NCBI RefSeq assembly: GCF_900215655.1
Contig: NZ_OBEN01000004.1
Span: forward strand, 1 to 64,000
Direction: 5' to 3'
Source of the DNA: Hydrogenobacter hydrogenophilus
GTDB taxonomy: Bacteria; Aquificota; Aquificia; Aquificales; Aquificaceae
Length of the DNA: 64,000 nt
Made by a program: the position numbers and the translations under genes. Under the pieces are notes generated by a model. It was not told the origin of the DNA. It saw only the letters and a program-made list of their open reading frames with translations, and made no database searches. Numbering within the stretch: position 1 is the first letter of the stretch; every line of letters begins with the position of its first letter. Below, piece by piece: positions 1 to 7,878 of this stretch.

Positions 1-51
1 CTATGAACTTTACGATCTGTTTGTGTTTTTTGTTTCTCATTCTAATATTAT

Positions 52-80
52 CTCCCCATTGTGGGGAGCTTTTTTGCTAT
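52..80 (+). terminator. Rho-independent terminator of a gene upstream of the window
   Basis: A 7-bp stem (CTCCCCA, 52-58, with TGGGGAG, 62-68) around a TTG loop is followed directly by CTTTTTTGCTATTTTT. No open reading frame of note lies in bases 1-166, so it probably ends a transcript that enters from the left. Confidence 0.75.
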
Positions 81-103
81 TTTTTAAACAGTCTCCTTTT
101 AAC

Positions 104-136
104 TTGACATTTTTTTTAATAGTCTTAACTTAATAA
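104..136 (+). promoter_or_regulatory. Probable promoter of the por operon
   Basis: A perfect -35 box TTGACA lies at 104-109. The -10 element is less clear: TAACTT (126-131, 16-bp spacer) is the best-placed candidate, and TAATAA follows at 131-136. The start codon of the first gene is at 167 with a CAGGAGG ribosome binding site at 154-160. Confidence 0.5.
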
Positions 137-166
137 AATCCGAAAATCCTTATCAGGAGGCAAGGT

Positions 167-397
167 ATGTACTATGTAGCGGAGGTGATAAACGACGAAT
201 GCAGTAAATACAACTGTAAGCAGTGCACTCTTTTTTGTCCGGAACCCAACACACTCATGTACACTGACGAAGAACATCACGCATATGTAATTCAGGACAG
301 ATGTAAAGGCTGTGCTTTATGTGTTTATGTGTGTGTAAACCTACTCAAGCGAAATGCTATACACATGATCATGCCAGAAGTGCATGCAGAAAAGTAA
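167..397 (+). CDS. porD: 2-oxoacid:ferredoxin oxidoreductase, ferredoxin-like delta subunit
   Basis: This 76-residue protein is the small iron-sulfur subunit that passes electrons between the catalytic core and soluble ferredoxin. Two [4Fe-4S] motifs are visible: C12-x4-C17-x2-C20-x3-C24 and C46-x2-C49-x2-C52-x3-C56. It is the first gene of a five-gene operon in which the catalytic subunits follow. Order and content match the five-subunit pyruvate or 2-oxoglutarate enzymes described in Hydrogenobacter; delta versus epsilon naming there is from memory and may be swapped. The first motif has four residues rather than two between its first cysteines. A CAGGAGG site six bases before the ATG supports the start. 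Confidence 0.8.
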   Translation: MYYVAEVINDECSKYNCKQCTLFCPEPNTLMYTDEEHHAYVIQDRCKGCALCVYVCVNLLKRNAIHMIMPEVHAEK

Positions 398-419
398 AGA
401 ACCCTAAAGGAGGTTTGTG

Positions 420-989
420 ATGGCACATATAGGTCCAAGTGGTTTTTCACCCTATCCGGTGGCGGTTTATGAAGGTATACTTAATCCACCACCAGGTAAA
501 GCCCTTTTGTTTAACGAAATAGTAGATGAAGAGATCGCTATGCGTGAAGCTGCAAAGGCAATGCTTACCAGAGAAAACCCCACTATATTCCCCGGACCTC
601 AGGTGCTTTACGCTTGGAACGAAGAGGCAAAGGAAAAGGCAAAGCTGGTGAGAAAGATGGCAGAAGTCTTAGGAGCCAAGATCATACCTATGTACGATTA
701 TAGGCCCAAATATCCCAAGATAAACCCCGCTATAGAGATAAATCCTAACCATCCTAACCTTACCATATGGCACAATAAGATAAAAGCTTGCATATTTGTA
801 GGTGTTCACTGCCACTATGCTAACGTAGCCTTAAAGATCATAAGGGCGGAAACGGACTGCTTTACTATAGCCATGTGCGGTATGGCAGGACACGAAGATG
901 CCATGATAACTCTCAGAGATCAGCACGTTGAGGAGATGGAAAAGTTTATAAAGGTGGCAGAAGAAGTAAAGAAAGAGCTTGGAAAGTGA
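420..989 (+). CDS. porE: 2-oxoacid:ferredoxin oxidoreductase, epsilon-like fifth subunit
   Basis: The gene sits between the ferredoxin-like and alpha subunit genes of the por operon, and its 189-residue product is soluble with no signal peptide. It has no classical iron-sulfur motif, although several Cys and His residues cluster near residues 125-165 (for example in GVHCHYANVALK and AMCGMAGHED). I recognise it as the extra subunit found in Aquificales pyruvate and 2-oxoglutarate oxidoreductases and otherwise akin to proteins annotated as a CO dehydrogenase beta-subunit family; its biochemical role is not known to me. The ATG at 420 is chosen over GTG at 417 because AAAGGAGGT ends five bases before it. 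Confidence 0.65.
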   Translation: MAHIGPSGFSPYPVAVYEGILNPPPGKALLFNEIVDEEIAMREAAKAMLTRENPTIFPGPQVLYAWNEEAKEKAKLVRKMAEVLGAKIIPMYDYRPKYPKINPAIEINPNHPNLTIWHNKIKACIFVGVHCHYANVALKIIRAETDCFTIAMCGMAGHEDAMITLRDQHVEEMEKFIKVAEEVKKELGK

Positions 990-1062
990 AAATTGATTAA
1001 AATCATGCAATTTATCTCTTTCTTAAGTAAATTTAAGTAAACCCTTATTGAGGAGGTGTAAG

Positions 1063-2265
1063 ATGCAAGCTACAGAAACCATTTTATACAACAGGGCAGG
1101 ACAGAGGGTAGTTTCTCCAGACTACCTTCTTTTTGAAGCTCCAAGAACAAAACACTTTATGACAGGTTCAGAAGCGGTTAAAGAAGCGGTAAAGCGAGCA
1201 TCCGTTGATGCGTCTGTATCTTATCCTATAACTCCGCAGTCAGAAGCTGCGCACCTCATAGGTGAGTTATGGGTGGAAGGATACGTAGGTGTTTACTTTA
1301 GGGGTGAATCCGAGTTTGGAGTTATGTCAGAAATAGCAGGGTGTGCTATGGCAGGTGCCAGAACCATAACAACCACATCAGGACCTGGAACCCTCAGAGC
1401 TATGGAAAACTTCCCCATGTGGGCTGGAACAAGGATACCAGTTCAGCTCGTGCTGATGGCAAGAGGTGTAAACTCTCCACTCTCTATACAACCTGACAAT
1501 CTTGAAGTGGGATTTTTGCTTGACACGGGTTGCATGATATGGTATGCAGAAACTGCTCAAGACTTATTTGATATGATATTAGCGGGTTTTGTAGTAGCAG
1601 AACAACCCGACGTGCATGTGCCAGTAATTACCGTAGTTGACGGCTTTTTTGTATCTCACACAAGAGAAGCCATTATGCTACCCCCAGATGACATAGCACT
1701 TCCTCCTTATAACCCCTACAGAGCTCCCATGCCCGTTATAGATGCGGAAGTTCCTCCAGGTAGATTTCTCAGAGACCCCTTTGTTATGAAGTCCAACTAC
1801 ATATCTTACGCTACACATGCAAGCTGGCAGTGGGAGGTAAGAGCTGCAATAGAAAGATCAAGACCTTACGCTAAACACTACCTTAGGGGCCTCATAGAGC
1901 ACTTTGGAGATCCAGAGGCAGATCTTGTGTTTGTAGCGTGTGGCACTGCATCCGCTCAAGCAAAGGAAGCAGTAAGGCTCTTAGAAGATGAAGGTATACC
2001 AGCAAGGGTGGTCAAACTCAAAACCATAAGACCCTTCCCCATAGAGGAACTTAGGCAAGCGGTGAAGGGTGCTAAATACATATTCGTTCCTGAGTTTAAT
2101 GTGGTAGGTTGGCTCGAAAGAGAGGTAAGGAGGTATCTCTACGGGCACTCTAACGCTGAGATAATAGGTGCTCCAAGGGTTGCTGGTGGAATGACCATGC
2201 CTGCGGAGGTTATCGTAAAAGAAGTTCTAAAACTCACAGGAAAGGAGGTCAAACATGTCATATAA
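1063..2265 (+). CDS. porA: Pyruvate (2-oxoacid):ferredoxin oxidoreductase alpha subunit
   Basis: The 400-residue alpha subunit holds the pyrimidine-binding half of the thiamine diphosphate site. Family marks include SYPITPQSEAAHLIGEL near residue 55, TTTSGPGTLRAMENFPMW near 105, and VDGFFVSHT near 192. The last motif resembles pyruvate-specific subunits (DGF..SHT) more than 2-oxoglutarate-specific ones, so I favour pyruvate synthase, which carboxylates acetyl-CoA in the reverse TCA cycle. The ATG at 1063 is preferred to an in-frame TTG at 1048, which lies inside the ribosome binding site region (AGGAGGT, 1051-1057). The 3' end overlaps the beta gene by 11 bases. A 2-oxoglutarate paralogue cannot be excluded. 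Confidence 0.85.
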   Translation: MQATETILYNRAGQRVVSPDYLLFEAPRTKHFMTGSEAVKEAVKRASVDASVSYPITPQSEAAHLIGELWVEGYVGVYFRGESEFGVMSEIAGCAMAGARTITTTSGPGTLRAMENFPMWAGTRIPVQLVLMARGVNSPLSIQPDNLEVGFLLDTGCMIWYAETAQDLFDMILAGFVVAEQPDVHVPVITVVDGFFVSHTREAIMLPPDDIALPPYNPYRAPMPVIDAEVPPGRFLRDPFVMKSNYISYATHASWQWEVRAAIERSRPYAKHYLRGLIEHFGDPEADLVFVACGTASAQAKEAVRLLEDEGIPARVVKLKTIRPFPIEELRQAVKGAKYIFVPEFNVVGWLEREVRRYLYGHSNAEIIGAPRVAGGMTMPAEVIVKEVLKLTGKEVKHVI

Positions 2266-3115
2266 GATATACGACATCAACGAAGAGCTAAAGGAGTTTA
2301 TGCCAAAAGAGATAATAGACCTTGAGGAGAAAGCCACATGGGGCAATCCCAAAAGGGGTGTTATGGACCTTCCCTACACCAAGGAGCTTATAGAAGAGCA
2401 CTCCCTCTGCGCTGGATGTCCAGAGTCTATGGCTCTCAGGTACATACTGGCATCCCTTCCTAACCCCGAGGACACCATAATAGTAAACTCCACTGGATGC
2501 ACCTCACTGGTATTTCCTCACATAGCCTTGCACACAGTTCACTCTCTCTTTGGAAACCAAAATGCTGTAGCATCTGGTATCAAAAGGGTTCTTGAGTGGC
2601 GCTTCCCCGACAAGGTTAAAGACGTGGTGGTGTTAGCGGGCGACGGCGCTACTGTGGATATAGGCCTTGACTGTACCCTTCAGTCCTTCTTTAGGCAGGA
2701 AAAGATAACCACCATATGCTTTGACAACGAGGTTTACGCTAACACGGGTGGACAGGAAAGCGGTCTTACCGTCAAAGGCCATGTCTTTAAGATGGCTCCT
2801 AAAGGTAAGCAGTGGGACAAGGTGCCCATGTGGCAATTAGCCATAGACTCGGGATGTCATTATGTGGCAAGGCTCACGGTGTCCTCTCCCAAAAGAGTGG
2901 AGCAGGTGATAAAGAAAGCCATATATGTGGCAAGAGAGGTAGGACCTACATACGTACACCTCTATACACCTTGCATACTGGAGATAGGCCTAAATGCTGA
3001 CGATGGCTTAGATGAGATGAGAGCAAGGGATAAGGAAAGGTTCGCTTTCTTTGAGTACATGACACCTCAAGCAGAAGAAGTAATAAACAGAGTAAAGGAG
3101 GAAGGCTTGCTATGA
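2255..3115 (+). CDS. porB: Pyruvate (2-oxoacid):ferredoxin oxidoreductase beta subunit
   Basis: This 286-residue subunit binds the diphosphate of thiamine diphosphate and one [4Fe-4S] cluster. Visible marks are LCAGCPES (CxxC cluster ligands, about residues 51-57), STGCTSL, and the TDP/Mg signature running from VVLAGDGATVDIGLD to FDNEVYANTGGQ (GDG about 27 residues before the Asn region). A C-terminal cysteine (LYTPC) can complete the cluster. The start overlaps the alpha gene and is preceded by AAAGGAGGT at 2241-2249. It ends in an ATGA overlap with the gamma gene, so the three catalytic subunits are translationally coupled. Confidence 0.87.
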   Translation: MSYKIYDINEELKEFMPKEIIDLEEKATWGNPKRGVMDLPYTKELIEEHSLCAGCPESMALRYILASLPNPEDTIIVNSTGCTSLVFPHIALHTVHSLFGNQNAVASGIKRVLEWRFPDKVKDVVVLAGDGATVDIGLDCTLQSFFRQEKITTICFDNEVYANTGGQESGLTVKGHVFKMAPKGKQWDKVPMWQLAIDSGCHYVARLTVSSPKRVEQVIKKAIYVAREVGPTYVHLYTPCILEIGLNADDGLDEMRARDKERFAFFEYMTPQAEEVINRVKEEGLL

Positions 3116-3825
3116 AGAGGAGAAGGGTAAACATAAGAATGCCAGCTTTGGGAGGTCAAGGTGCTGTTACTGCCGCTCACATAATAGCTACAGCTGCAGA
3201 CTACGAAGGCTATTATGCAGTTTCCAACCCTTTCTTTGGTGCTGAGAAGAGAATGGCTCCTGCTGAGAGCTATGCACGAATTGGCTTAGAACCTATTTAC
3301 GATAGAGGTGAAGTGGTTTATCCTGATGTTATAATGGTGTTCCATCCTCAAGTCATCACCATGGGCAAATCCTACACCATGCCCTTTTACTCTGGCATAA
3401 AGAGAAACGGCCTTATCATCATAAACACAGAAGAAGACTTACTTACAGAAGAAGACAAAGAATACTTGGAGTCTTTGAATGTAAAAGTGCTTAACTTTCC
3501 AGCTACAAAGTTCGCTATAGATATTGCAGGTACTGAGCTCTCCACCAACATGGCTATGATAGGAGCGCTCTTTGGCGTGATAGGTTGTGTAGGTTTAGAA
3601 GCCATAGAAGAAGGTATAAAGTCAAGATTTCTCAAAAAGTTTGTGGCATCCGGTGGTACCGCATCCCTTGACTCCGCTCTTGAGAGGAAGTTCAAGAAGA
3701 AGTTAGAGCTCATAGAGAAGAACCTAAATACCGCAAAAGCTGCCTACGAGCTTGCAAAAAGATGGGCTCAGGAACAAGGTATAGAGCCTTTCCTACCAAG
3801 ACCTCAGGAAGCAATCTCTAAATGA
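3112..3825 (+). CDS. porG: Pyruvate (2-oxoacid):ferredoxin oxidoreductase gamma subunit
   Basis: The 237-residue gamma subunit binds coenzyme A in this enzyme family. It opens with the standard MPALGGQGAVTAAHIIATAA motif and contains NPFFGAEKRMAPAESYARI and STNMAMIGALFGVIG, all usual for gamma domains. It is the last gene of the operon and is followed within ten bases by a GC-rich terminator. The ATGA overlap with the beta gene fixes the start. No unusual substitutions stand out. Confidence 0.87.
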   Translation: MKRRRVNIRMPALGGQGAVTAAHIIATAADYEGYYAVSNPFFGAEKRMAPAESYARIGLEPIYDRGEVVYPDVIMVFHPQVITMGKSYTMPFYSGIKRNGLIIINTEEDLLTEEDKEYLESLNVKVLNFPATKFAIDIAGTELSTNMAMIGALFGVIGCVGLEAIEEGIKSRFLKKFVASGGTASLDSALERKFKKKLELIEKNLNTAKAAYELAKRWAQEQGIEPFLPRPQEAISK

Positions 3826-3830
3826 AAAGT

Positions 3831-3866
3831 GGGGGGCCATAAAGCGCCCCCTTGATAATTTTTCTT
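3831..3866 (+). terminator. Rho-independent terminator after the por operon
   Basis: GGGGGC (3832-3837) pairs with GCCCCC (3846-3851) around an eight-base loop and is followed by TTGATAATTTTTCTT. It lies directly after the gamma stop codon and before the -10 box of the next gene. Confidence 0.75.
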
Positions 3867-3882
3867 GAAAGTTTAGTAAGTG

Positions 3883-3888
3883 TATAAT
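3883..3888 (+). promoter_or_regulatory. -10 box for the hemerythrin gene
   Basis: A perfect TATAAT lies 24 bases before the ATG at 3913 and directly follows TG. TTGAAA at 3865-3870 is only 12 bases upstream, too close for a normal -35, so this may be an extended -10 promoter. AGGAGGTG precedes the ATG. Confidence 0.5.
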
Positions 3889-3912
3889 TACTTATATAGG
3901 AGGTGAAGAGTT

Positions 3913-4308
3913 ATGATAATAAAAAAGACGGACTTACCTCAAGTGGCTAACTCTATTATGAATGCCCTTCACGAGGATGAAGTAGAGATCATTAACGAGC
4001 TTTATTCTGCCTGTGAGGAAGGAAACAAAGAGAGAATAGACCAGCTTATGGAACTTTTGGTCTACGATATAGAAGATCACTTTTCTACGGAAGAAGAGCT
4101 CATGAGAGAGGGAGACTTTTTTGCTTACCCTATGCACAAAGCGGAACATGACAGCATGAGGCAGGAAGTAAAGGCACTTATGGAAAGTTGGAAAAGGAAC
4201 AAAAAGCCAGAAGAGATATCTCAATTTATAAAGGAACGGTTAGTGCCTTGGCTGATGCTACACATAGCAAGATGGGACTCTACCACCGCTATGCATCTTG
4301 GGGATTGA
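3913..4308 (+). CDS. Hemerythrin-like di-iron protein
   Basis: The 131-residue protein has the four-helix hemerythrin pattern: His and acidic residues in HEDEVEIINELY near residue 20, HFSTEEELM near 56, HKAEHDSMRQEV near 75, and a final LHIARWDS near 116. These supply the His/Glu/Asp ligands of an oxygen-binding di-iron site. Bacterial relatives act in oxygen sensing, storage or delivery. It stands alone with its own promoter between two terminator-like elements, and its 3' end overlaps the convergent phosphoribosyltransferase gene by 20 bases. Its partner process cannot be told from the neighbours. Confidence 0.78.
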   Translation: MIIKKTDLPQVANSIMNALHEDEVEIINELYSACEEGNKERIDQLMELLVYDIEDHFSTEEELMREGDFFAYPMHKAEHDSMRQEVKALMESWKRNKKPEEISQFIKERLVPWLMLHIARWDSTTAMHLGD

Positions 4309-4939
4309 GCTCTTGTAAAAGCTCCAAAACCTCTTGGTCCTCCACCTGACGGAAGTCTCTGTAAAACATGCCTACCGCAAAGTTAGGTTCGTGGGATACA
4401 TGATAACAGAAAACCTCATCAGCATACTCTTTTATTTTCTTCCAAGTATCCGCAGGGCAGACAGGAGATGCAACTATTACCTTTTGTGCTCCTCTCCTTT
4501 TAACAAAATTCACGCCTGCTATAACTGTGTACCCCGTTGCTATACCATCATCAACTATTATCACCTCTCTTCCCGAAAGGTCGGGCACGCCACCTTTTAA
4601 GAAGAGCTTTTCCCTTTCCCTTATTTTTTTCATCTCCTCTTGAACTACCTTTCTTATCTGGTCTTCAGAAAGCCTAAAATAATCCACCGTTTTTTTGTCT
4701 ATGTAGACCTCACCGTCTTTGTCCACTGCTCCAAAAGCAAGTTCTGGATTTTGTGGTACTCCCAACTTCCTCACTATAAGCAGACTCATAGGAACATTAA
4801 GAATCTTTGCTACCTCTTTGGCAACCACCACACCACCCCTTGGTATTCCTAAGACTATAGGATTTAACCTTCTGTCTATCTTGTCTTTTAAATACTCTCC
4901 CAAGACCTTACCTGCTTGAGTTCTGTCTGAAAAGATCAT
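4289..4939 (-). CDS. Phosphoribosyltransferase-domain protein
   Basis: The 216-residue protein carries the PRPP-binding motif VIIVDDGIATGYT (central acidic pair DD) and the upstream loop GIPRGGVVVAKEVA typical of this predicted phosphoribosyltransferase family, often annotated as COG1926. The substrate is unknown. I chose the ATG at 4939 because upstream residues of the longer frame look non-coding and run into the divergent gene. No Shine-Dalgarno site precedes it; a TATATT on this strand (4950-4955) lies ten bases upstream, which fits a leaderless mRNA. Only 15 bases separate its start from the divergent DUF2103 start. Confidence 0.72.
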   Translation of the reverse strand: MIFSDRTQAGKVLGEYLKDKIDRRLNPIVLGIPRGGVVVAKEVAKILNVPMSLLIVRKLGVPQNPELAFGAVDKDGEVYIDKKTVDYFRLSEDQIRKVVQEEMKKIREREKLFLKGGVPDLSGREVIIVDDGIATGYTVIAGVNFVKRRGAQKVIVASPVCPADTWKKIKEYADEVFCYHVSHEPNFAVGMFYRDFRQVEDQEVLELLQELNPQDA

Positions 4940-4954
4940 CTTAAACTTAAATAT

Positions 4955-5248
4955 ATGGGCAAACACAGAAAAAACAAAGTAAAGGTTGAACACACTTTGC
5001 TTGAAGGACTTGAAAGGTATCTGAGAGTTATATCCCAATTTGATGGAGTAAAAAGTATAGTGCCGGGAAGGATATCAAGAAATAACAGAGGAAGAGGTTC
5101 AAAAGGTATATTTCTTAAATACAGGACAAACTCTGGTTTTAAGCTTCTTTATAAAAATGGCACTTCTGTGCAAGAAGTTTTTGTGGTTTGTAGCGATAGC
5201 CAAGCTTTTGAAAGGCAATTTAAAGAAGCTTATGGATACGAAGCATAG
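4955..5248 (+). CDS. DUF2103-like small protein, predicted metal-binding
   Basis: A basic 97-residue protein. The pattern GVKSIVPGRISR..., then GFKLLYKNGTSVQEVFVV, matches my memory of DUF2103, a family of predicted metal-binding proteins of unknown function. There are few obvious metal ligands in this copy (one Cys, one or two His), so the metal annotation is doubtful here. There is no Shine-Dalgarno site; TAAACT (4942-4947) lies seven bases before the ATG. The gene is divergent from the phosphoribosyltransferase and its 3' end overlaps the convergent coaX gene by 29 bases. Confidence 0.55.
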   Translation: MGKHRKNKVKVEHTLLEGLERYLRVISQFDGVKSIVPGRISRNNRGRGSKGIFLKYRTNSGFKLLYKNGTSVQEVFVVCSDSQAFERQFKEAYGYEA

Positions 5249-5897
5249 CTTTATGTATCAGTAAGGGGTCATAGATTCCCATATCTTCAAGAAGCCATCC
5301 ATCACCACCCGTGATCACCAAGGAAAAATCCTTCATGTAGGTGTTTTTCAATTCCTCAAGAAGGGTTTTTATAAAGCTTTTAGCTTCTTTTAGAACTCCT
5401 CCAACAACTGCACTTTGTGTATCTTTACCTAAAATTACCTCAACCTTCTTAAGCTCAAAAGAGGGTATAAGTTCTGCTCTCTGCGAAAGGCACTGTAGCT
5501 TTGTAGCCAATCCAAGGCTTATAAATCCACCCTCAAACACTCCTTCCACAAGGACATCAAGCACAAGGGCTGTCCCACAGCTAACTACGAGGGCATTCTC
5601 AGAGTAAAAACCAAGCGTTCCGTAAAGGTTTAAGAGCCTATCAACGCCTACTTTGGTTGTGTCAAAACCTGCCTTTATTGGTATATCTTTACCCTCTACA
5701 AAAAGGGCATTGGGAAAGATCTCCTTTAGTAGTATGTTTAGAGAGGGCTTTACTGATGCTACATATACCCTATCGTAATCGCCTCTTAAATGTTCTAATT
5801 CCTTATGGGAAAGTTTTCGGATAAAGGTAAGGTTTTTACCGTCGTATTGGCAGGCATCAACGCTGGTGTTTCCCACATCAAGAGTTAAAACCTTCAT
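5220..5897 (-). CDS. coaX: Type III pantothenate kinase
   Basis: CoaX phosphorylates pantothenate, the first step of coenzyme A synthesis. The 225-residue protein shows the ASKHA-fold marks of the type III enzyme: LTLDVGNTSVDA at the N-terminus, KVGVDRLLNLYG near residue 83, VVSCGTALVLDVL near 105 and LVITGGDGWLLEDM near the end. It is slightly shorter than usual (about 250). It lies downstream of thrB, whose 3' end overlaps its first 20 bases, so the two are probably cotranscribed and coupled. Confidence 0.82.
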   Translation of the reverse strand: MKVLTLDVGNTSVDACQYDGKNLTFIRKLSHKELEHLRGDYDRVYVASVKPSLNILLKEIFPNALFVEGKDIPIKAGFDTTKVGVDRLLNLYGTLGFYSENALVVSCGTALVLDVLVEGVFEGGFISLGLATKLQCLSQRAELIPSFELKKVEVILGKDTQSAVVGGVLKEAKSFIKTLLEELKNTYMKDFSLVITGGDGWLLEDMGIYDPLLIHKAMLRIHKLL

Positions 5898-6780
5898 AAA
5901 TCTTAGTCCCTTCTTGATCTACATCAAGAACCAAGTATCTTGCTGTTATACCCTCTTCCTCAAAGGCTTTAGTCATAGCTTTTCCTATATTTTCAAAGTT
6001 GCGGTTGGAAAAGGAAGCCACAGAGGGTCCTGCACCACTCAGAAATACCGCTAAAGCTCCCTCTTGGTAAGCCCTATCCATCACTTTAAAAAAACCCGGT
6101 ATGAGTTTGGCTCTGTAAGGTTGATGCAATCTATCCTTTACCGCCTCTTTAAGAAGATCATACTCCCTTTTGCACAGGCTTGCCATCATCAAGCTCGCTC
6201 TCTGGATGTTGTTTACCGCATCAGATAGGCTGACCTTTTGCTCTAAGATGCTTCTTGCTATATCAGTAGAAAGCTCAAAATTTGGTACAGCGACTACCAC
6301 TTTGATGTCCTCGGGGAAATCCATCTTGGTATAAATGAGTCTTTTACCGTCCCAAAGAGATATTACAAAGCCACCCAAAAGTGCGGGAGAGAGATTATCT
6401 GGGTGTGGTTCCATGCTTATGGCTAACTTTAGCTTTTCCTCCTGGCTTAGCCTTTTACTGTGCAGGATCTCAAAGGCGGTTATACCACCTATTATAGCTG
6501 TAGCAGAGGACCCAAGACCCCTCCCCGTAGGTATACTGTTCTTCTGAATTACTCTAATGGGCTTTGGATCTTCTCCAAAGTATTCACAAGCTTTAAGATA
6601 GGCTCTTATAAAGAGGTTATTCTCATCCTTGGGTAGGTTAGTTCCTTCTCCTTCTCCTTCTACTGTAAACTTTTGCCATCTTTCAAAGAAAAACTCGTTG
6701 TATAGACTAAGCGCGAGCCCAAAGGTATCAAAACCGCAACCCAGATTGCTCGTGCTTGCAGGAACTCTTACACAAAACAT
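5878..6780 (-). CDS. thrB: Homoserine kinase
   Basis: ThrB phosphorylates L-homoserine with ATP on the way to threonine. The 300-residue product has the GHMP-kinase layout: PASTSNLGCGFDTFGLAL at the N-terminus, the ATP-binding glycine-rich stretch IPTGRGLGSSATAIIGG near residue 85, and a C-terminal LSGAGPSVASF motif. The length is normal for the family. It overlaps coaX by 20 bases and is separated by nine bases from the NlpC/P60 gene on the same strand. Confidence 0.88.
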   Translation of the reverse strand: MFCVRVPASTSNLGCGFDTFGLALSLYNEFFFERWQKFTVEGEGEGTNLPKDENNLFIRAYLKACEYFGEDPKPIRVIQKNSIPTGRGLGSSATAIIGGITAFEILHSKRLSQEEKLKLAISMEPHPDNLSPALLGGFVISLWDGKRLIYTKMDFPEDIKVVVAVPNFELSTDIARSILEQKVSLSDAVNNIQRASLMMASLCKREYDLLKEAVKDRLHQPYRAKLIPGFFKVMDRAYQEGALAVFLSGAGPSVASFSNRNFENIGKAMTKAFEEEGITARYLVLDVDQEGTKIYEGFNS

Positions 6781-6789
6781 GAAAATATT

Positions 6790-7878
6790 TTACTCCAGCA
6801 CGTTTACACTTATTACTCTTCTGTATATGTTTGTAAGCTTATCTCTTTCAAGTAAATTTTTTACCACCTTGTTGACCTTTATGTACTTTCCATCATCACG
6901 CAAAATACCATAAAGCGCATGGTAGATCACAATGTCTTTTCCTTCCATGCCACCATATAGCATAACATGTCCTCTGAGAAAAAGGAGGGTTCTAAAAGGT
7001 GGTAATGTTTCAAGAGTGGTTTTCATCTCTTCGTAGCTACTGAAACCTTCTTTTACCTTTATCCCTATCTGTGATTGTTGCTGAGAGTTTCTTGGAAGTT
7101 CAAGTCCAAAAAGGGAAAATACATCTTTAACAAGGGAAGAACAATCCCAACTACCGTGCCTTCCTCCCCAGTCATAAGGCTGTCCCAAAAGCCTTTCCAG
7201 TACGCTCTTGACAAGACCTTCAGAGTACTCAAGATAACCATCGTTAAAACCTTCTGATAGGCTCACTGTATGATAAGAGCCATCAGGAAGTAAAACACGG
7301 TAAAGCTCCCCTTCCTTACTCAAATAAGGCACTTTGGAACCAAGCCCAAACTCCAAGTTTTTTATGTAAAGCTTTGGCTTTAACACTACAAGAAAGGGTA
7401 AAGAAAGCACTTCAAGAAGTTCTTTCCTATCCCTTATCGCAACATCTTTCCTTTTTACCCATCCCCTCATAAAGGGAGACTGGACATAGAGCCAATTTTC
7501 GTCTTTTGAGGTATGAAGTATCGCCAGGGGTGTGAAAGGTTCAAGAAGAGTATACTGATTTAGGTCTATGTCCTTATTGTTTTTGTATATGGCAAGGTCT
7601 GTAGGATACATCTTCATGTTTGTCCTTCTTAAGGTCCAACCAAAGGATACTTTTATCTCCTGCGGAACACCTTCCAAGTTTGTATTCTCCACAAAGCTTT
7701 TGTCCATAGGTAAAACATCTTTAAACATCCACTCTTTTACCGTACTTCCCTTTACTTTTTCTGGAAAGTCTGTTAGATTCACTACATAGGGTATCGAGGT
7801 GAGAATCTGAGAGTTTATCTTACTTACCTCAAGGCTTTGGGCTATACTGAAAAATAGTATGAGGAAAATAACTATCAT
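6790..7878 (-). CDS. Exported NlpC/P60-type cell wall peptidase with SH3 domains
   Basis: The 362-residue protein has a short hydrophobic signal sequence, then an N-terminal stabilising region and SH3-like stretches (LLEPFTPLAILHTSKDENWL, residues about 104-125), and a C-terminal NlpC/P60 domain. The catalytic Cys is in GSWDCSSLVKDVF near residue 245, and a His follows in LRGHVMLYGG. Such enzymes cut peptide stems of peptidoglycan. Its first 20 bases overlap the start of the divergent apbE gene. No Shine-Dalgarno site is visible; TAATAT on this strand (7887-7892) lies eight bases before the ATG. Confidence 0.75.
   Translation of the reverse strand: MIVIFLILFFSIAQSLEVSKINSQILTSIPYVVNLTDFPEKVKGSTVKEWMFKDVLPMDKSFVENTNLEGVPQEIKVSFGWTLRRTNMKMYPTDLAIYKNNKDIDLNQYTLLEPFTPLAILHTSKDENWLYVQSPFMRGWVKRKDVAIRDRKELLEVLSLPFLVVLKPKLYIKNLEFGLGSKVPYLSKEGELYRVLLPDGSYHTVSLSEGFNDGYLEYSEGLVKSVLERLLGQPYDWGGRHGSWDCSSLVKDVFSLFGLELPRNSQQQSQIGIKVKEGFSSYEEMKTTLETLPPFRTLLFLRGHVMLYGGMEGKDIVIYHALYGILRDDGKYIKVNKVVKNLLERDKLTNIYRRVISVNVLE

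Noticed and set aside
3852-3888. TTGATA (3852) or TTGAAA (3865) as -35 box of the hemerythrin gene
   Set aside because: Spacers of 25 and 12 bases to the TATAAT at 3883 are outside the workable range.
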